Made by a program: the position numbers and the translations under genes
Source of the DNA: UBA12191 sp009937185
Lineage (GTDB): Bacteria > Planctomycetota > UBA8108 > UBA1146
Direction: 5' to 3'
NCBI GenBank assembly: GCA_938075155.1
Contig: CALJGL010000006.1
Span: forward strand, 44,030 to 108,029
DNA: 64,000 nt
Shown: piece by piece, positions 9,596 to 19,900 of the stretch
How positions within the stretch are numbered: position 1 is the stretch's first letter
Layout of the letters: each line of letters starts with the position of its first letter
The notes under the pieces: model-generated
Database searches by the model: none
Told to the model about the DNA's origin: nothing
The model's input: only the letters and a program-made list of their open reading frames with translations

Positions 9596-10408
9596 ATGAA
9601 CTCGCCGTATTTTCCTGATTTCATTCCTCATGAACGCCTCGGAGGCACTGCAGGAGTAGAAGTCTGGTCAGGTAGAGATTCTACGGGAAGCCCGGCTATA
9701 CTGAAAACCTTCACTTTGGGACGTGGCTGGCAGCAGGAATACGCTGCTCTACTGTCGATCAACAAGGCACCCCTCACAGAAGTCGTTATTCCCAGACTTC
9801 TTGATACCTCTGAAACCCCTCCCGCTATTCTCATGAGCTATCTGGACGGTAAAAATATGGAATCTCATCGATTCCCCATGCCAACCTGGTCCATAGCCAT
9901 TCAACAAGCGGGGCAATTCCTCGCTCAGCTCCATGCTATTCCCCTCTCAGAAGCGGACTCATTACCTCTAAGTAAAGCTCTTCCTCTCCGCCTCGAGTCC
10001 TGGATTGAGCGAGGTGCGAAGTGGCTATCCCCGGCGGAGATTCGACGCGCACGCAACAAAGTCGGAAATGGAACCGTTTTTGAAGGCCACCAGAGAGTGT
10101 ATTGCCACAATGACTTTGCGCCCCGTAACTGGATTTGGAATCCCAGCGGCCTTGGGATCATCGATTTTGAACACGCCTACGGAAATCACCCCGCTTTTGA
10201 CTGGGTAAAATTAGAAGTGGGATTATTTCAAAAGATGCCCGAGCTGAGGGAGGAATTCATCGCATCCATCGGCGGGACTCCCCTATGGGCGACCTCCGAG
10301 GTCCTTGATGCCATCGTCGCCATACATGCCATCGGCTGTATCGTGTGGGGTTCTCAACATGGAGATAAAAGTTATATCTACGAGGGTCGTCGAATACTCG
10401 ACGAATAA
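9596..10408 (+). CDS. APH-fold small-molecule kinase (aminoglycoside/choline kinase-like)
   Basis: The catalytic loop YCHNDFAPRNWIWN (about residue 180) and the metal-binding GIIDFEHAYGNHPAFDW place this 270-residue protein in the aminoglycoside phosphotransferase/choline kinase superfamily. A lysine in PAILKTFTL near residue 37 is the likely ATP-contacting lysine. The ATG at 9596 has GGGAG five nt upstream; an overlapping TTG at 9593 is the alternative. It is divergent from the permease fusion. The substrate could be choline, ethanolamine, a sugar or a metabolite. Nothing nearby points to antibiotic resistance. Confidence 0.8.
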   Translation: MNSPYFPDFIPHERLGGTAGVEVWSGRDSTGSPAILKTFTLGRGWQQEYAALLSINKAPLTEVVIPRLLDTSETPPAILMSYLDGKNMESHRFPMPTWSIAIQQAGQFLAQLHAIPLSEADSLPLSKALPLRLESWIERGAKWLSPAEIRRARNKVGNGTVFEGHQRVYCHNDFAPRNWIWNPSGLGIIDFEHAYGNHPAFDWVKLEVGLFQKMPELREEFIASIGGTPLWATSEVLDAIVAIHAIGCIVWGSQHGDKSYIYEGRRILDE

Positions 10409-10428
10409 GAGTCCCCGCTTCACAGGCA

Positions 10429-11448
10429 TCAGGGAGTTTTTTGTTTTTCCAACTGATCGACTAAATCCAACTCTCTCTGAGCACTCGCATACCCCGGTGC
10501 ATTGGCAAGAACTTCGACTAACTGCTTTCGAGCCTCCGCCAAACGACCGAGAAGCCTCAGTACCCTTGCTCGTGTCACCTGATGAATGGGAACCGGCCTA
10601 CGTTTAAAAATTCCATCCAACTCCTCGAGGGCCTTCTCCAAATCAGCGATCGCCTTATCTTCACGGCCACTGGCCCGATAGATCTCTGCTCTTCTTTGAT
10701 ACCAAGTCGCCTTGAGCGAGGCTTCCTGCAGTTTTTCATTGATCAACTTTAGAGCAACTTCGTAGCCGCCACTGGCTGTTTCTGCACGAATCCGTGCAAT
10801 CACCAATAAAGAACTCTCCATACCCGACTCCATCGCTTGACGATAAACAGATACCGCTAACGCATCTGCGCCGCGTCTTTCATATAGGTCTCCCAAGCGA
10901 AGTGTTTTTTCAAGGTCCGGAGAAACCACATGCACCCGCACGAGGTCATTAATAGCACCCTCTGTTTGACCCACAGCATCTCGTAGATTCGATCTTTCAC
11001 TGAGGACTTCCATCAGGTTTTTACTCCGACGATCCACAAGCTTATCCAATATCGATAACGCTTCCGTAGACTTCATCCTGTCTCTAAGACAAAGAGCTCT
11101 CTCTAACGCTTCGGCATCAGGGTCAACACCCATACCTCGAGCATGCTGAAGATCTAGCAAACCTAAATCAGGCCTACCGTGCTTTCGGCACAACTTAGCC
11201 CTCAACAAATACAGAGGCCCTGGATCGTCACTCTCTTCAATTTGTTTATTGATCTTATCGACATCGACATGAACGCCATCGTGAGCATCCACATCTTCAG
11301 AAAAGAAAATCGCCCCGAAAAATATTGCCGCGACTAGAAGCACTTTCGCTGTCATAGTCACTGTCATGTTCACTGTCATGCCCACTGTCATGCCCACTGT
11401 CTCTCTGATGGTATTGTTGATGATCACGATCCTCATATGGTTTTGCAC
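10429..11448 (-). CDS. TPR-repeat protein, exported or membrane-anchored
   Basis: After a hydrophobic segment (AKVLLVAAIFFGAIFF) near residues 34-50, the protein consists of helical tetratricopeptide-like repeats. Examples are GPLYLLRAKLCRKHGRPDLGLLDL, WYQRRAEIYRASGREDKAIADLEKAL and RARVLRLLGRLAEARKQLVEVL (abridged ends). These usually mediate protein binding. The gene begins 8 nt after the glycosyltransferase stop. The start is uncertain: GTG at 11448, ATG at 11436, or one of several ATGs inside a 12-nt repeat at 11351-11398 just before the hydrophobic segment. None has a convincing ribosome site. The function is unknown. Confidence 0.75.
   Translation of the reverse strand: MQNHMRIVIINNTIRETVGMTVGMTVNMTVTMTAKVLLVAAIFFGAIFFSEDVDAHDGVHVDVDKINKQIEESDDPGPLYLLRAKLCRKHGRPDLGLLDLQHARGMGVDPDAEALERALCLRDRMKSTEALSILDKLVDRRSKNLMEVLSERSNLRDAVGQTEGAINDLVRVHVVSPDLEKTLRLGDLYERRGADALAVSVYRQAMESGMESSLLVIARIRAETASGGYEVALKLINEKLQEASLKATWYQRRAEIYRASGREDKAIADLEKALEELDGIFKRRPVPIHQVTRARVLRLLGRLAEARKQLVEVLANAPGYASAQRELDLVDQLEKQKTP
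11351..11398 (-). repeat. Four tandem 12-nt units in the leader of the TPR gene
   Basis: Four head-to-tail copies of a 12-nt unit (rightmost two identical, the other two with one to three changes) lie in frame with the TPR protein. Each adds Met-Thr-Val/Ala-x, so each provides an in-frame ATG just upstream of the hydrophobic signal segment. The array ends after 48 nt. Confidence 0.85.
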
Positions 11449-11455
11449 TCTGAGT

Positions 11456-13036
11456 TCATCGCTGAATCTGCTTCATTTCTAATGCTCGATCAACTTCAGG
11501 GAGCTCAATGTAATACCCACCCACAACAGGAGATACTTTTTCAGAATATCCGAGTCTCCAGTCTCCTGGCTTCCATTCTGCTGATTCCGTCCACCGTTTG
11601 ACCGAACGATCTAACAGGGCCAATGCGTTCCAATTTCCAGGAATCTCTATCCAAATCGTCTCATCTTCTTCAACAAGAGCGTAAATTTTTTCCGCCACCT
11701 GAGCTTCGTGGCCTTCTATAGCCTTTTTGGGAATCGCGACGTAGAACATGCCGAGATTTATACTGAAAAAGAGTAGCAATGTCCTAGAGAGAAATGGGAT
11801 TCCTGTGAACTCTAATTTCTCACTCTTTGTTATGCTCACGGCCAGCAGCAAAGCCGATATGACCCAAAAAAGAGGGGGTACCGGATTCAGTCCAAAATCG
11901 TTCCAGCCCATCACTGAACTCACCGCAATGGCCGCGGGACCTATCACAAAAACCACTCTCAATATTAAATTCAAACCTTCTAAACCATTTAAGCGACCTG
12001 CATCCAAAATGACTCGAGCCACCAATAAGCAAATGAGGGGCATCAAGGGAAGAAGGTATCTGGGTTGTGTCCCCGGCCAGAACAAAAAGATGGCAGCCGG
12101 CACCATAATAACACTCAAGATCGCAGTCCAAGTGAGGCCGAGGGATTTCCCTGATGCCCGCAGAGCATCCCTGTTTATTAATAAGAGTGATCCAGGCAAG
12201 AAAGCCAAAAAGACCCCCACAACATATTCCATCATCTTTCCAAAGTTGAAAAATTCAGAGCCCTCGCGAAAAACCTGTTGTCGCCAAATTTCAGTCGCTT
12301 CTACCTCAACAGTTCTTTGCTGAACTTCAATAAACCAGACTGAGGCCACCGCGACAGAGATAAGAACTGGCACCAAAAATGACCCTATGCGTTTCCAGTG
12401 AAAACCATCTCTTAAACCCAGAGCTATCAGTGTTCCAAAAACGAAGGGTATCGCCGAGGCTCCTTTGGCCAACCAAGCGATAATTAAACCTAACGTCGCT
12501 GCAATGAAAATTGCTATTGGTATTCTCTCGCCGCGTCTTGTCAGAAAAATCAAGGGCAGTGAAAAGAGAGCGACTCCCAGCGTGAGAAGAACATCCGTTT
12601 CTCCCAAAATAGATTTGGCTGCAATCTCAGGTGAAAGCCAGAAAAAACAAGCAGCCAGCAATCCAGAGGATTTATCGCCCAGCTTTGCGCCAACAATCAC
12701 CAATAGTAGCGAAATCAATAACGTGGAAAGAAAGGCCGGCCAGCGCACGGAAAATTGATCGACTTCTCCCGTGAACCACGAAGCCGCCACAGTCAGCCAA
12801 GCATAGAGAGGCGGCTTATTTAGGTAGGGCTCACCCCACACAGTCGGCACTATGTAATTGCCACTCTCGATCATCTCCTTGGCGGAAATTACACGCCGGC
12901 CTTCCTCATTATGAAGATCCAAATGACCCATAACGAACCAACCTGAAAACAACATACTGAGTAAAATGAAACAGAGACCAAAGTTTCGCAACGACGTGTC
13001 ATTCTCTGCAAGTGGTTCATTCGGCGTAAAATTCAA
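11456..13036 (-). CDS. ArnT/PMT-like membrane glycosyltransferase (GT-C fold)
   Basis: The first periplasmic loop contains HNEEGRRVISAKEMIESG followed by WGEPYLNKPPLYAWL. This is the acidic-residue and KPPL signature of ArnT/undecaprenyl-phosphate-sugar transferases. About a dozen hydrophobic helices follow and a soluble C-terminal domain ends the 526-residue protein. Such enzymes move a sugar from a polyprenyl phosphate to lipid A or protein on the outer face of the membrane. The TTG start at 13036 has AGGAG eight nt upstream. It is the first gene of a pair with the TPR protein and lies 18 nt downstream of the amidohydrolases. The donor and acceptor are not predictable. Confidence 0.8.
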   Translation of the reverse strand: MNFTPNEPLAENDTSLRNFGLCFILLSMLFSGWFVMGHLDLHNEEGRRVISAKEMIESGNYIVPTVWGEPYLNKPPLYAWLTVAASWFTGEVDQFSVRWPAFLSTLLISLLLVIVGAKLGDKSSGLLAACFFWLSPEIAAKSILGETDVLLTLGVALFSLPLIFLTRRGERIPIAIFIAATLGLIIAWLAKGASAIPFVFGTLIALGLRDGFHWKRIGSFLVPVLISVAVASVWFIEVQQRTVEVEATEIWRQQVFREGSEFFNFGKMMEYVVGVFLAFLPGSLLLINRDALRASGKSLGLTWTAILSVIMVPAAIFLFWPGTQPRYLLPLMPLICLLVARVILDAGRLNGLEGLNLILRVVFVIGPAAIAVSSVMGWNDFGLNPVPPLFWVISALLLAVSITKSEKLEFTGIPFLSRTLLLFFSINLGMFYVAIPKKAIEGHEAQVAEKIYALVEEDETIWIEIPGNWNALALLDRSVKRWTESAEWKPGDWRLGYSEKVSPVVGGYYIELPEVDRALEMKQIQR

Positions 13037-13054
13037 ATCAAAATCTCCTGCTAA

Positions 13055-14341
13055 TTAGCGAACAGCTTCGCTGACAACTTGGCCTTCAATGACGGTTCCC
13101 ACGCAATGAGTTGTATACTCAAACGGATCGCCGTCATAAAGAGCAACGTCTCCATCTTTACCAACTTCTATCGATCCGATTCGGTCATCAACTCCGAGCA
13201 ATTCTGCAGCAGACAAGGTGATCATTCCCAACGCATCTTCAAAGCTGCATCCATAAGCACAGGCAATTGCTGCTTCCCATAGAACGACTCTTGTCTTCGG
13301 GACATAGGATTCATATCCACTCCCCATCGCAATCTGTACACCTGCCGCTATCAACTTCGCAGAAGTCTCCATACTCGCATTTTTACCGACTCCAGATGAT
13401 CGCATCATGGTCGGATGAATAATCACCGATATCCCCTGCTTCTTCAAAGGCTCAACGAAGTCGTAACACTCCGCTCCACCTTGAAGGACCACTGAAATAT
13501 CCAACTCCTTCTGTAAACGAAGGACGTTCTGAATATCGACTGCCGCGTGGGCGGAAATCATCAATGGCATCTCTTTCTTGAGAATACTAATGAGTGCTTC
13601 CATTCGAAGATTTCGGGCAGGAGGCTCTTTTTCTTCATCTCCGTCGGCTTTTTCTTGCTTGTCCATATGAGCCTGAGCTTTGATGAACTCTTGGCGTAGC
13701 ATCGCCATCTGCTTGGAACGAGTGCCCGGACTTTCTTTGCCACTCCGCAAGGCATCCGAGCCGAGTGTGCAAGCCACCATCGCTTTTCTTTTCACCACGG
13801 CATCGTCAACTGTGTTTCCTCGAGTCTTAACGATGAAGGTCTGACCCGATATCAGTTGCCCTGGTGCGTGCCCGGTATGCAGAGTGGTCACTCCAAATGA
13901 ACGCACCCAGTCAATCAATGGTTCCCGGGTGTTGTACGCATCGAGAGCTTCCAACTCCGGCTGTATTGGAGAAGACCTTTCGATATGATCCGAGTCGTGA
14001 TCAATATTTAGCCAACCTGCAAGACCAACTACCGATCGAGCATCAATCAGTCCCGGTGTTACAACGGCTGCTTTTTTTATGACTGATCCTTCTGGGATTT
14101 CGATGTCTGCAGCCAGTCCGACTTGAACAACCTTGCCATCTTTGATCAGTACTACTCCATCTTCGATCACACCCGACCAAGATCCATCTTCAGATTTGGC
14201 CATGGTGTAAATCTTGTCACCATAGATCGCTATCGTATTTTCAGCCTGTTGGGATTCATTCAATCCCCCGGTCACAGATGTCATTGAAATCATGAACAAC
14301 AGAACGAGTGTTACACCCGGGATCATCATATTTCTTAGCAT
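13055..14341 (-). CDS. Amidohydrolase-family protein lacking metal ligands
   Basis: The protein follows the exported amidohydrolase/imidazolonepropionase-like layout of its upstream neighbour: signal peptide, small beta domain, VVTPGLIDARSVVG, a barrel, then SIEVGKDGDVALYDGDPF. Key metal residues are missing. The HxH of strand 1 reads DAR, the His-rich loop is SAHAAVDIQ, and the strand-8 aspartate region reads AMGSGYES. The ATG at 14341 overlaps the upstream TAA by one base (TAATG) with a G-rich stretch before it, so translation is probably coupled. An in-frame upstream start at 14365 is less likely. I infer a structural or regulatory partner of the intact paralogue. Confidence 0.8.
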   Translation of the reverse strand: MLRNMMIPGVTLVLLFMISMTSVTGGLNESQQAENTIAIYGDKIYTMAKSEDGSWSGVIEDGVVLIKDGKVVQVGLAADIEIPEGSVIKKAAVVTPGLIDARSVVGLAGWLNIDHDSDHIERSSPIQPELEALDAYNTREPLIDWVRSFGVTTLHTGHAPGQLISGQTFIVKTRGNTVDDAVVKRKAMVACTLGSDALRSGKESPGTRSKQMAMLRQEFIKAQAHMDKQEKADGDEEKEPPARNLRMEALISILKKEMPLMISAHAAVDIQNVLRLQKELDISVVLQGGAECYDFVEPLKKQGISVIIHPTMMRSSGVGKNASMETSAKLIAAGVQIAMGSGYESYVPKTRVVLWEAAIACAYGCSFEDALGMITLSAAELLGVDDRIGSIEVGKDGDVALYDGDPFEYTTHCVGTVIEGQVVSEAVR

Positions 14342-15678
14342 TAGTGCCCCCCCTCTTCGCCACAACAGTGGTAAGCACTGTCATCTCCAGCGCCTCGACC
14401 TCCCACTGCATAGAGCAAGTGATCCGGATTCGATCGATCAAATACCTGCGCACCTTCCACCCATGTTTCCAAAATTTGGGTGTATATGCTAAACGGATCA
14501 CCGCTCAGTATTGCAAAGTCAGCATCTTTTCCAACGTCTAATGAGCCGGTCTGTTCTTCGAGGCCTAGCATTTCAGCACCCGACAAAGTCAATGCTCTCA
14601 ACGCACCCTCACTCGTCATACCCGCGCGCACACCCAGTGCTGCCGAACGCAGGAAGAGACGACTGTCAGTGATCCAATCGTCCGTATGGAAAGCCACGTT
14701 GACTCCTGCTTTTTCGAGAACGGCTCCATTTTCCAAACGAATGTCTCGTGCTTCTAATTTTCCCCCGGGTGAGTCAACGACAATAATCGAACAATCGGCC
14801 CCTGCCGCTGCGATTTCATCTGCCACCTTCCAAGCATCACTCACATGATGAAGAACCACTTCGAAACCAAACTCATCGCGAAGCCTCAAGACTGTCAAGA
14901 TGTCGTCATGGCGATGTGTATGGTGATGCACAATCCGCTTTCCTTCGAGAGCTTCGACCAGCGCTTCCATACGCAGATCTCTCTCCGGCATCTTTTCAGC
15001 GTCACCCTCTGCTTTGGCAATTTTGTTACGATACTCTTGCGCCTTAACGTATGCCTGGCGAACGAGAGATGCAGATTTTGCGCGAGTGCCCGGAAAAGGC
15101 GCCGATCTTTGCGAGTTCGTACCGTTAGCCATCTTTAGTCCACCCATGGGCCAACCGGTATCGTCGAGAACCAGCAGATCATCGACAGTATTGCCCTCAC
15201 GCAATTTGAGGTAAGTTGTCCGCCCACTGATCAAGTGGCCAGAGCCGGGCATTTGATTCACGAGGGTCAAACCCCCCGCACGCGCTCGCATGAAACTGGC
15301 AGATCGGACGTCGACAGAATCCCTAGTCCAACACTCAGGCTGAATAGGCTCGGAGCTATCGCCTCCACCTCCCCAACCGATATGACTGTGGGTACAAATC
15401 AGTCCTGGAATGATGGTTTTGCCTTCAGCGTTCACCACTTCTGTTCCGGGTGGCAGGACTACTTGATCAGTAGCACCGATCTGTTCAATTTTCCCGTTCC
15501 TGACAACAAGTGTTCCATTTTCGATGACGGGACCTGATACAGGCATCAGTCTGGCACCGACGAATGCCTGTAAATCAGCCGCTTCGACATGATCACTCCA
15601 GCCATTCAAAAGCACCATCAGCACTGCAGCGATAGCCGAAATACGTGATAAAACCATCGATAATTTTCGAGACAACAT
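14341..15678 (-). CDS. Exported metal-dependent amidohydrolase
   Basis: This 445-residue protein has an N-terminal signal (AIAAVLMVLLNG...VEAA). It is followed by an intact amidohydrolase fold: GLICTHSHIGWGG gives the HxH pair, RIVHHHTHRHDDI a histidine cluster, and VAFHTDDWITDSR the strand-8 aspartate. The family cleaves amide or related bonds with one or two metals. The ATG at 15678 has a perfect AGGAGGT site. The C-terminus ends in a His/Cys-rich tail (YHCCGEEGGH) that could bind metal. It is the first gene of a run with its degenerate paralogue, the glycosyltransferase and the TPR protein. The substrate is unknown. Confidence 0.85.
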   Translation of the reverse strand: MLSRKLSMVLSRISAIAAVLMVLLNGWSDHVEAADLQAFVGARLMPVSGPVIENGTLVVRNGKIEQIGATDQVVLPPGTEVVNAEGKTIIPGLICTHSHIGWGGGGDSSEPIQPECWTRDSVDVRSASFMRARAGGLTLVNQMPGSGHLISGRTTYLKLREGNTVDDLLVLDDTGWPMGGLKMANGTNSQRSAPFPGTRAKSASLVRQAYVKAQEYRNKIAKAEGDAEKMPERDLRMEALVEALEGKRIVHHHTHRHDDILTVLRLRDEFGFEVVLHHVSDAWKVADEIAAAGADCSIIVVDSPGGKLEARDIRLENGAVLEKAGVNVAFHTDDWITDSRLFLRSAALGVRAGMTSEGALRALTLSGAEMLGLEEQTGSLDVGKDADFAILSGDPFSIYTQILETWVEGAQVFDRSNPDHLLYAVGGRGAGDDSAYHCCGEEGGH

Positions 15679-15876
15679 CTATGACCTCCTGGTGCAAAAT
15701 CACCACCGGAAATGGGGTTAAGGCTCAAACAGCAACGATATCCGAGGCCATGACGGGGGGGAAGCATCGACACAGCAATCACGATACAATAGATATTGTT
15801 CTGGAGGGCCCAGAATCTCTATTCCTCATCTCTTGTGTCACATGCACGCATTTCAAGTCAGCATGGGAGAATGAAA

Positions 15877-16890
15877 ATGTATCAACAAACGAAGCTCCAC
15901 TCACAAAGACTTCAAAGTTCAATATTGGCCCTCATCTTCATTCATTGTGCTGGACTCTCTTCATTGTACGCCGATTTCGAATACCTCGATTTCACAGACC
16001 TGACCGGTTTAACAATGGTTGGAAGCAGTTCGCAAGTTGTGAATCGTGTCCGTCTCACTTCATCGGCCTTTTCTCAGGTTGGCGCACTTTATACCACTGA
16101 GCGCATTCCTTATTCCGAAGGTTTTGACACCACCTTCACCTACCAAATAAATCCCACCACTGGCGGTGCAGATGGAATGACTTTTTTGATTCAAAGTGAA
16201 TCTCCGACGGCTCTTTATAGTAATGGCGGCCCCTTGGGCTACAGCGGCATGACCAATTCTGTCGCGATTGAGATCGACTGTTATTCCAACGGAGTTTGGA
16301 ATGACCCCCCCGGGCATCACTTAGCAATTCATGGCGTTTTGGGAGCCCCAAATTCCGCAGATGAGCTCATTGGTGGTTTGGCAATAGACACCACCATTGG
16401 AAATGTTGCCGGAGTTCGGACGATGCGAATATATTACGACAGCGTCTCAATGCAGGTCTTCATCGATGATCTCACCACTCCAAGGATGACTCTGGATATC
16501 AATCTTATTGATTACATCGGAACCGATGAAGCATGGATAGGATTCACGGGATCGACCGGAGGCGTCACCCAAATCAACGACCTACTCAGCTGGACTTTCA
16601 CCGATGTAGGCAGCGATTTATTGACCCGAGGTGATTTAAATCTAGACGGTTCAGTGAATCTCCCCGATGCCATCTTTGGTCTCAGTTCACTCTTTGTTCC
16701 AGGTTCACCCGCACCAGCGTGCCAAGACTCCGCTGACATTAATGACGATGGATCTTTCAATCTTCCCGACGCTATCTTTTTATTGAGCGCACTGTTTGTG
16801 CCCAATTCCACGCCAATTCCTGAGCCCTCAAACTGTGGAACAGATAATACAGATGACGGCTTAGACTGTGCAGAGACTTCCTGTCCCTGA
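15877..16890 (+). CDS. Exported L-type lectin-domain protein with dockerin-like tail
   Basis: The start at 15877 has GGGAGA about 6 nt upstream and yields a signal peptide ending ...SLYADF. Residues about 25-240 match a legume-type (L-type) lectin: GFDTTFTYQI, GGADGMTFLIQSES, GPLGYSGMTNSVAIEIDCY and PPGHHLAIHG. This is a beta-sandwich that binds carbohydrate with Ca. The C-terminal 90 residues carry two Asp-rich EF-hand-like units (GDLNLDGSVNLPDAIFGLSSLF and DINDDGSFNLPDAIFLLSALF, abridged) and end DGLDCAETSCP. The protein is probably cell-surface or extracellular. The gene stands alone between divergent and convergent neighbours. Confidence 0.85.
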   Translation: MYQQTKLHSQRLQSSILALIFIHCAGLSSLYADFEYLDFTDLTGLTMVGSSSQVVNRVRLTSSAFSQVGALYTTERIPYSEGFDTTFTYQINPTTGGADGMTFLIQSESPTALYSNGGPLGYSGMTNSVAIEIDCYSNGVWNDPPGHHLAIHGVLGAPNSADELIGGLAIDTTIGNVAGVRTMRIYYDSVSMQVFIDDLTTPRMTLDINLIDYIGTDEAWIGFTGSTGGVTQINDLLSWTFTDVGSDLLTRGDLNLDGSVNLPDAIFGLSSLFVPGSPAPACQDSADINDDGSFNLPDAIFLLSALFVPNSTPIPEPSNCGTDNTDDGLDCAETSCP

Positions 16891-16900
16891 AACCTGTAGG

Positions 16901-19900
16901 TTAGCGATCAGCTCCGATACCTTGCTGTAAACCCGTCACTTCCAAGACTCCATCAAGCTCATCCGGTGCGAGTTGACCATGAGGTCTACCTGCGGTGGTT
17001 CCGTCAGGAAGATCTCTGATCTCCCAGCCCAAACCTTTCAAGCCTCGATGAATACCTTCCCGATTTCCGCGTAATATGAGCCAGCCATCTTCGGGCGCGA
17101 TACGATTGACGCCCCATGATCCCATATGAATTCTCAACCGTTGCTGGCCAATCAAACGATGCGTCTCTGCGGGGATCGGTCCATATTGATCACTGAGGTC
17201 TTCAGTGATCACATCTAATTGCCCATTACGTAATGCTGTAGCGATCAGTCGATAGTGTCTCAATCGCTGACGGGTATCAGGAAGATAACTATCAGGAATT
17301 AGGCACAATCCGGAAAGAATGATTTCGACATCTGGCGGCTCTTCGGCAGCGGACCCCCTCAGGCGAGCTACTGCCCTCTCCAATAATCGACAGAATAGAT
17401 CGTATCCAACTGCTCCAATGTGCCCGGACTGTTCTTTTCCAAGGATATTACCCGCACCACGAATCTCTAGGTCGCGCATAGCGATCTGGAAGCCGCTTCC
17501 CAAATCAGAATACTCTTCGATGGCTTGAAGACGAGTCCTCGCCTCTGGTCTTATGGGTTTGTCATCCGGCACCACAAGATAACAGTAAGCCTTATTATGA
17601 CTACGACCGACTCTTCCTCGAAGCTGATGCAACTGTGCTAGACCAAACCGATCCGCGCGTTCAACGATCAGCGTATTGGCACTCGGAATATCCAAGCCAC
17701 TTTCGATGATGGTCGTCGATATAAGAACGTTGGCTCTTTTCTCGATGAACTCGATCATGCACTCTTCGAGTTCGTTTTCTTCCATCTGGCCATGGGCGAC
17801 GATGGCTTTCGCTTCCGGCAAGATACTTTCGACTCGTTGCTTGCATTCATGGATGCTCGAAACCCGGTTATGTAACCAATATATTTGGCCGTCTCTGTTA
17901 ATCTCTCGAAGTCCAATTTGGCGGAATCGACGCTCTTCAAAAGCAGTGACCTCTGTCTGAATCGGAGCCCTTCCTTCAGGTGCTTCGTGCAAACTAGAGA
18001 TGTCTTTGACCCCTACCAGCGACATGTGTAATGTTCGCGGAATAGGAGTCGCTGTCAGCGTTAACACATCCACGAGCCGTCGAAGTTGCTTTAATTTTTC
18101 TTTATGAGCCACACCGAAGCGCTGCTCTTCATCGATCACAATCAAACCGAGATCTTTAAAGTGAACATCTCCCGAAAGCAATCGGTGTGTCCCGATAAGG
18201 ATATCAACTTCTCCTTGAGAAATTTTCTCCAAGACCAGATTCTGTTTTTTCTTAGAGAGGAAACGACTGATCGCTTCAACCTTGACGGGCCACTCGGCCA
18301 TCCTCTCTCTAAAAGAGACCAGGTGTTGTTGTGCCAGCACAGTCGTCGGAACAAGTATCGCTACCTGCTTTCCGGCAGCGACTGCCTTGAAAGCCGCGCG
18401 CATCGCCAACTCTGTCTTTCCGTAGCCCACATCTCCACAAACCAGGCGATCCATTGGTTTTGGTTTTTGCATATCACCCTTGATCGCCTCCATTGAATGC
18501 AACTGATCCGTTGTTTCATTAAACGGAAACGCATCCTCAAAGGCTTTCATCTTCTCGTCGTCCTCCGGAAAGGAATACCCCGATCGTTCTGCCCTAATAG
18601 CCTGAACTTCCAGGAGCTCACCAGCGAGATCATGAACAGAATCTTCTGCCTTGGCTTTCTTTTTCGACCAGAGCGAACCTCCAATCTTATCGAGCTTGCC
18701 TACAGTGCGTCCTCCGCCGATATATTTTTGAACCATATCGATGCGTTCGACAGGAACCAATAACGTAACGCTCTCGGCAAATTCGAGGACGAGAAAGTCT
18801 CCCTGTCTTATGCCATCTCTGACCGCCCTCAATCCTCGATAGCGGGCGATGCCATGGGTGACATGCACCACTAATTGCCCTTCCTCTAGTTCGAGGAAGT
18901 TATCGACAGCACGACCTTCAACTCTTTTGCGTTTCGTTTTTTCTACGGTTCGCTTTCGCCCCAAGGCTGCATTTCCACTCACGAAGATGCCGCCTCCATC
19001 TTCGTGCCAACGGAAACCTGTTGAGAGTTGGCCTAGGATCACCCGTACGCCGGGACCGACGCTGGCCTCAGAAAGCACATCTCGAAACCGTTCCGCCTCT
19101 GCTTCCTGGCGTAAGAACACAACTACTTCTTCACCACGATCTGCGGTGTCAGCAAGAGCAGTCACAGTCCCCTCCAGAGATCCCTGAAAACGATCTGCGG
19201 AGACAACGGGCAACTGTAGTGGTCGATGTCCGCCTTCCGGGATCAAGGGGTCGAGCTGTAAGCGGGCATGGCGCCCCGCTCTCTCCCAAAATCCTTCACA
19301 CAATGGCTGACGATTCCCGCCGGCCCATTGCCCTACGAGAAACTGCACTTTGTCGATCACTTCTTTTGGCTCCCAGACCGCCACGATGGCGTTATCTGGC
19401 AGTACATCGAAGAGCAGACTTTGCTGCCCTGTCCAGCCACGAATAAACCAGGATTCACGTGGAGCGAGAGTGAGGACAACCACCTCTAAATCTCCACTGA
19501 CTTTTTGATCTCTCGGAGAGATGGACTGAATCAAATCGATTTCATCATCAAAGAAATCAAGTCGATATGGCACTGCACTTTCCCGCGGCCACACATCAAA
19601 AAGCCCTCCCCGAATAGCAAAATCACCGGGTCGGGCCACCTGTGGAAATCTTCGATATCCCGCTTCGACAAGTGCCTTGGCAAGATCCCTCTGCGATCGA
19701 CGATCACCTCGACGTAATACTACTCTGTGATCTTCACCAGTATCCTGACCCACCGGTTGCAATACTGCTTGCACAGGAGCGATCACTGTTTTTACACGTC
19801 CTGTTTCAAGCGCTCGAATCGTTTCGAAACGATCTCTGAAAGTATCGAGATCCGGTTCAGAATCTTCCTCGAAGAGACTTTCCCACATAGGGAATTCTCC

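Noticed and set aside
9596..10408. Antibiotic resistance gene
   Set aside because: The APH fold is shared by many metabolic kinases, and no resistance-specific motif or mobile context is seen.
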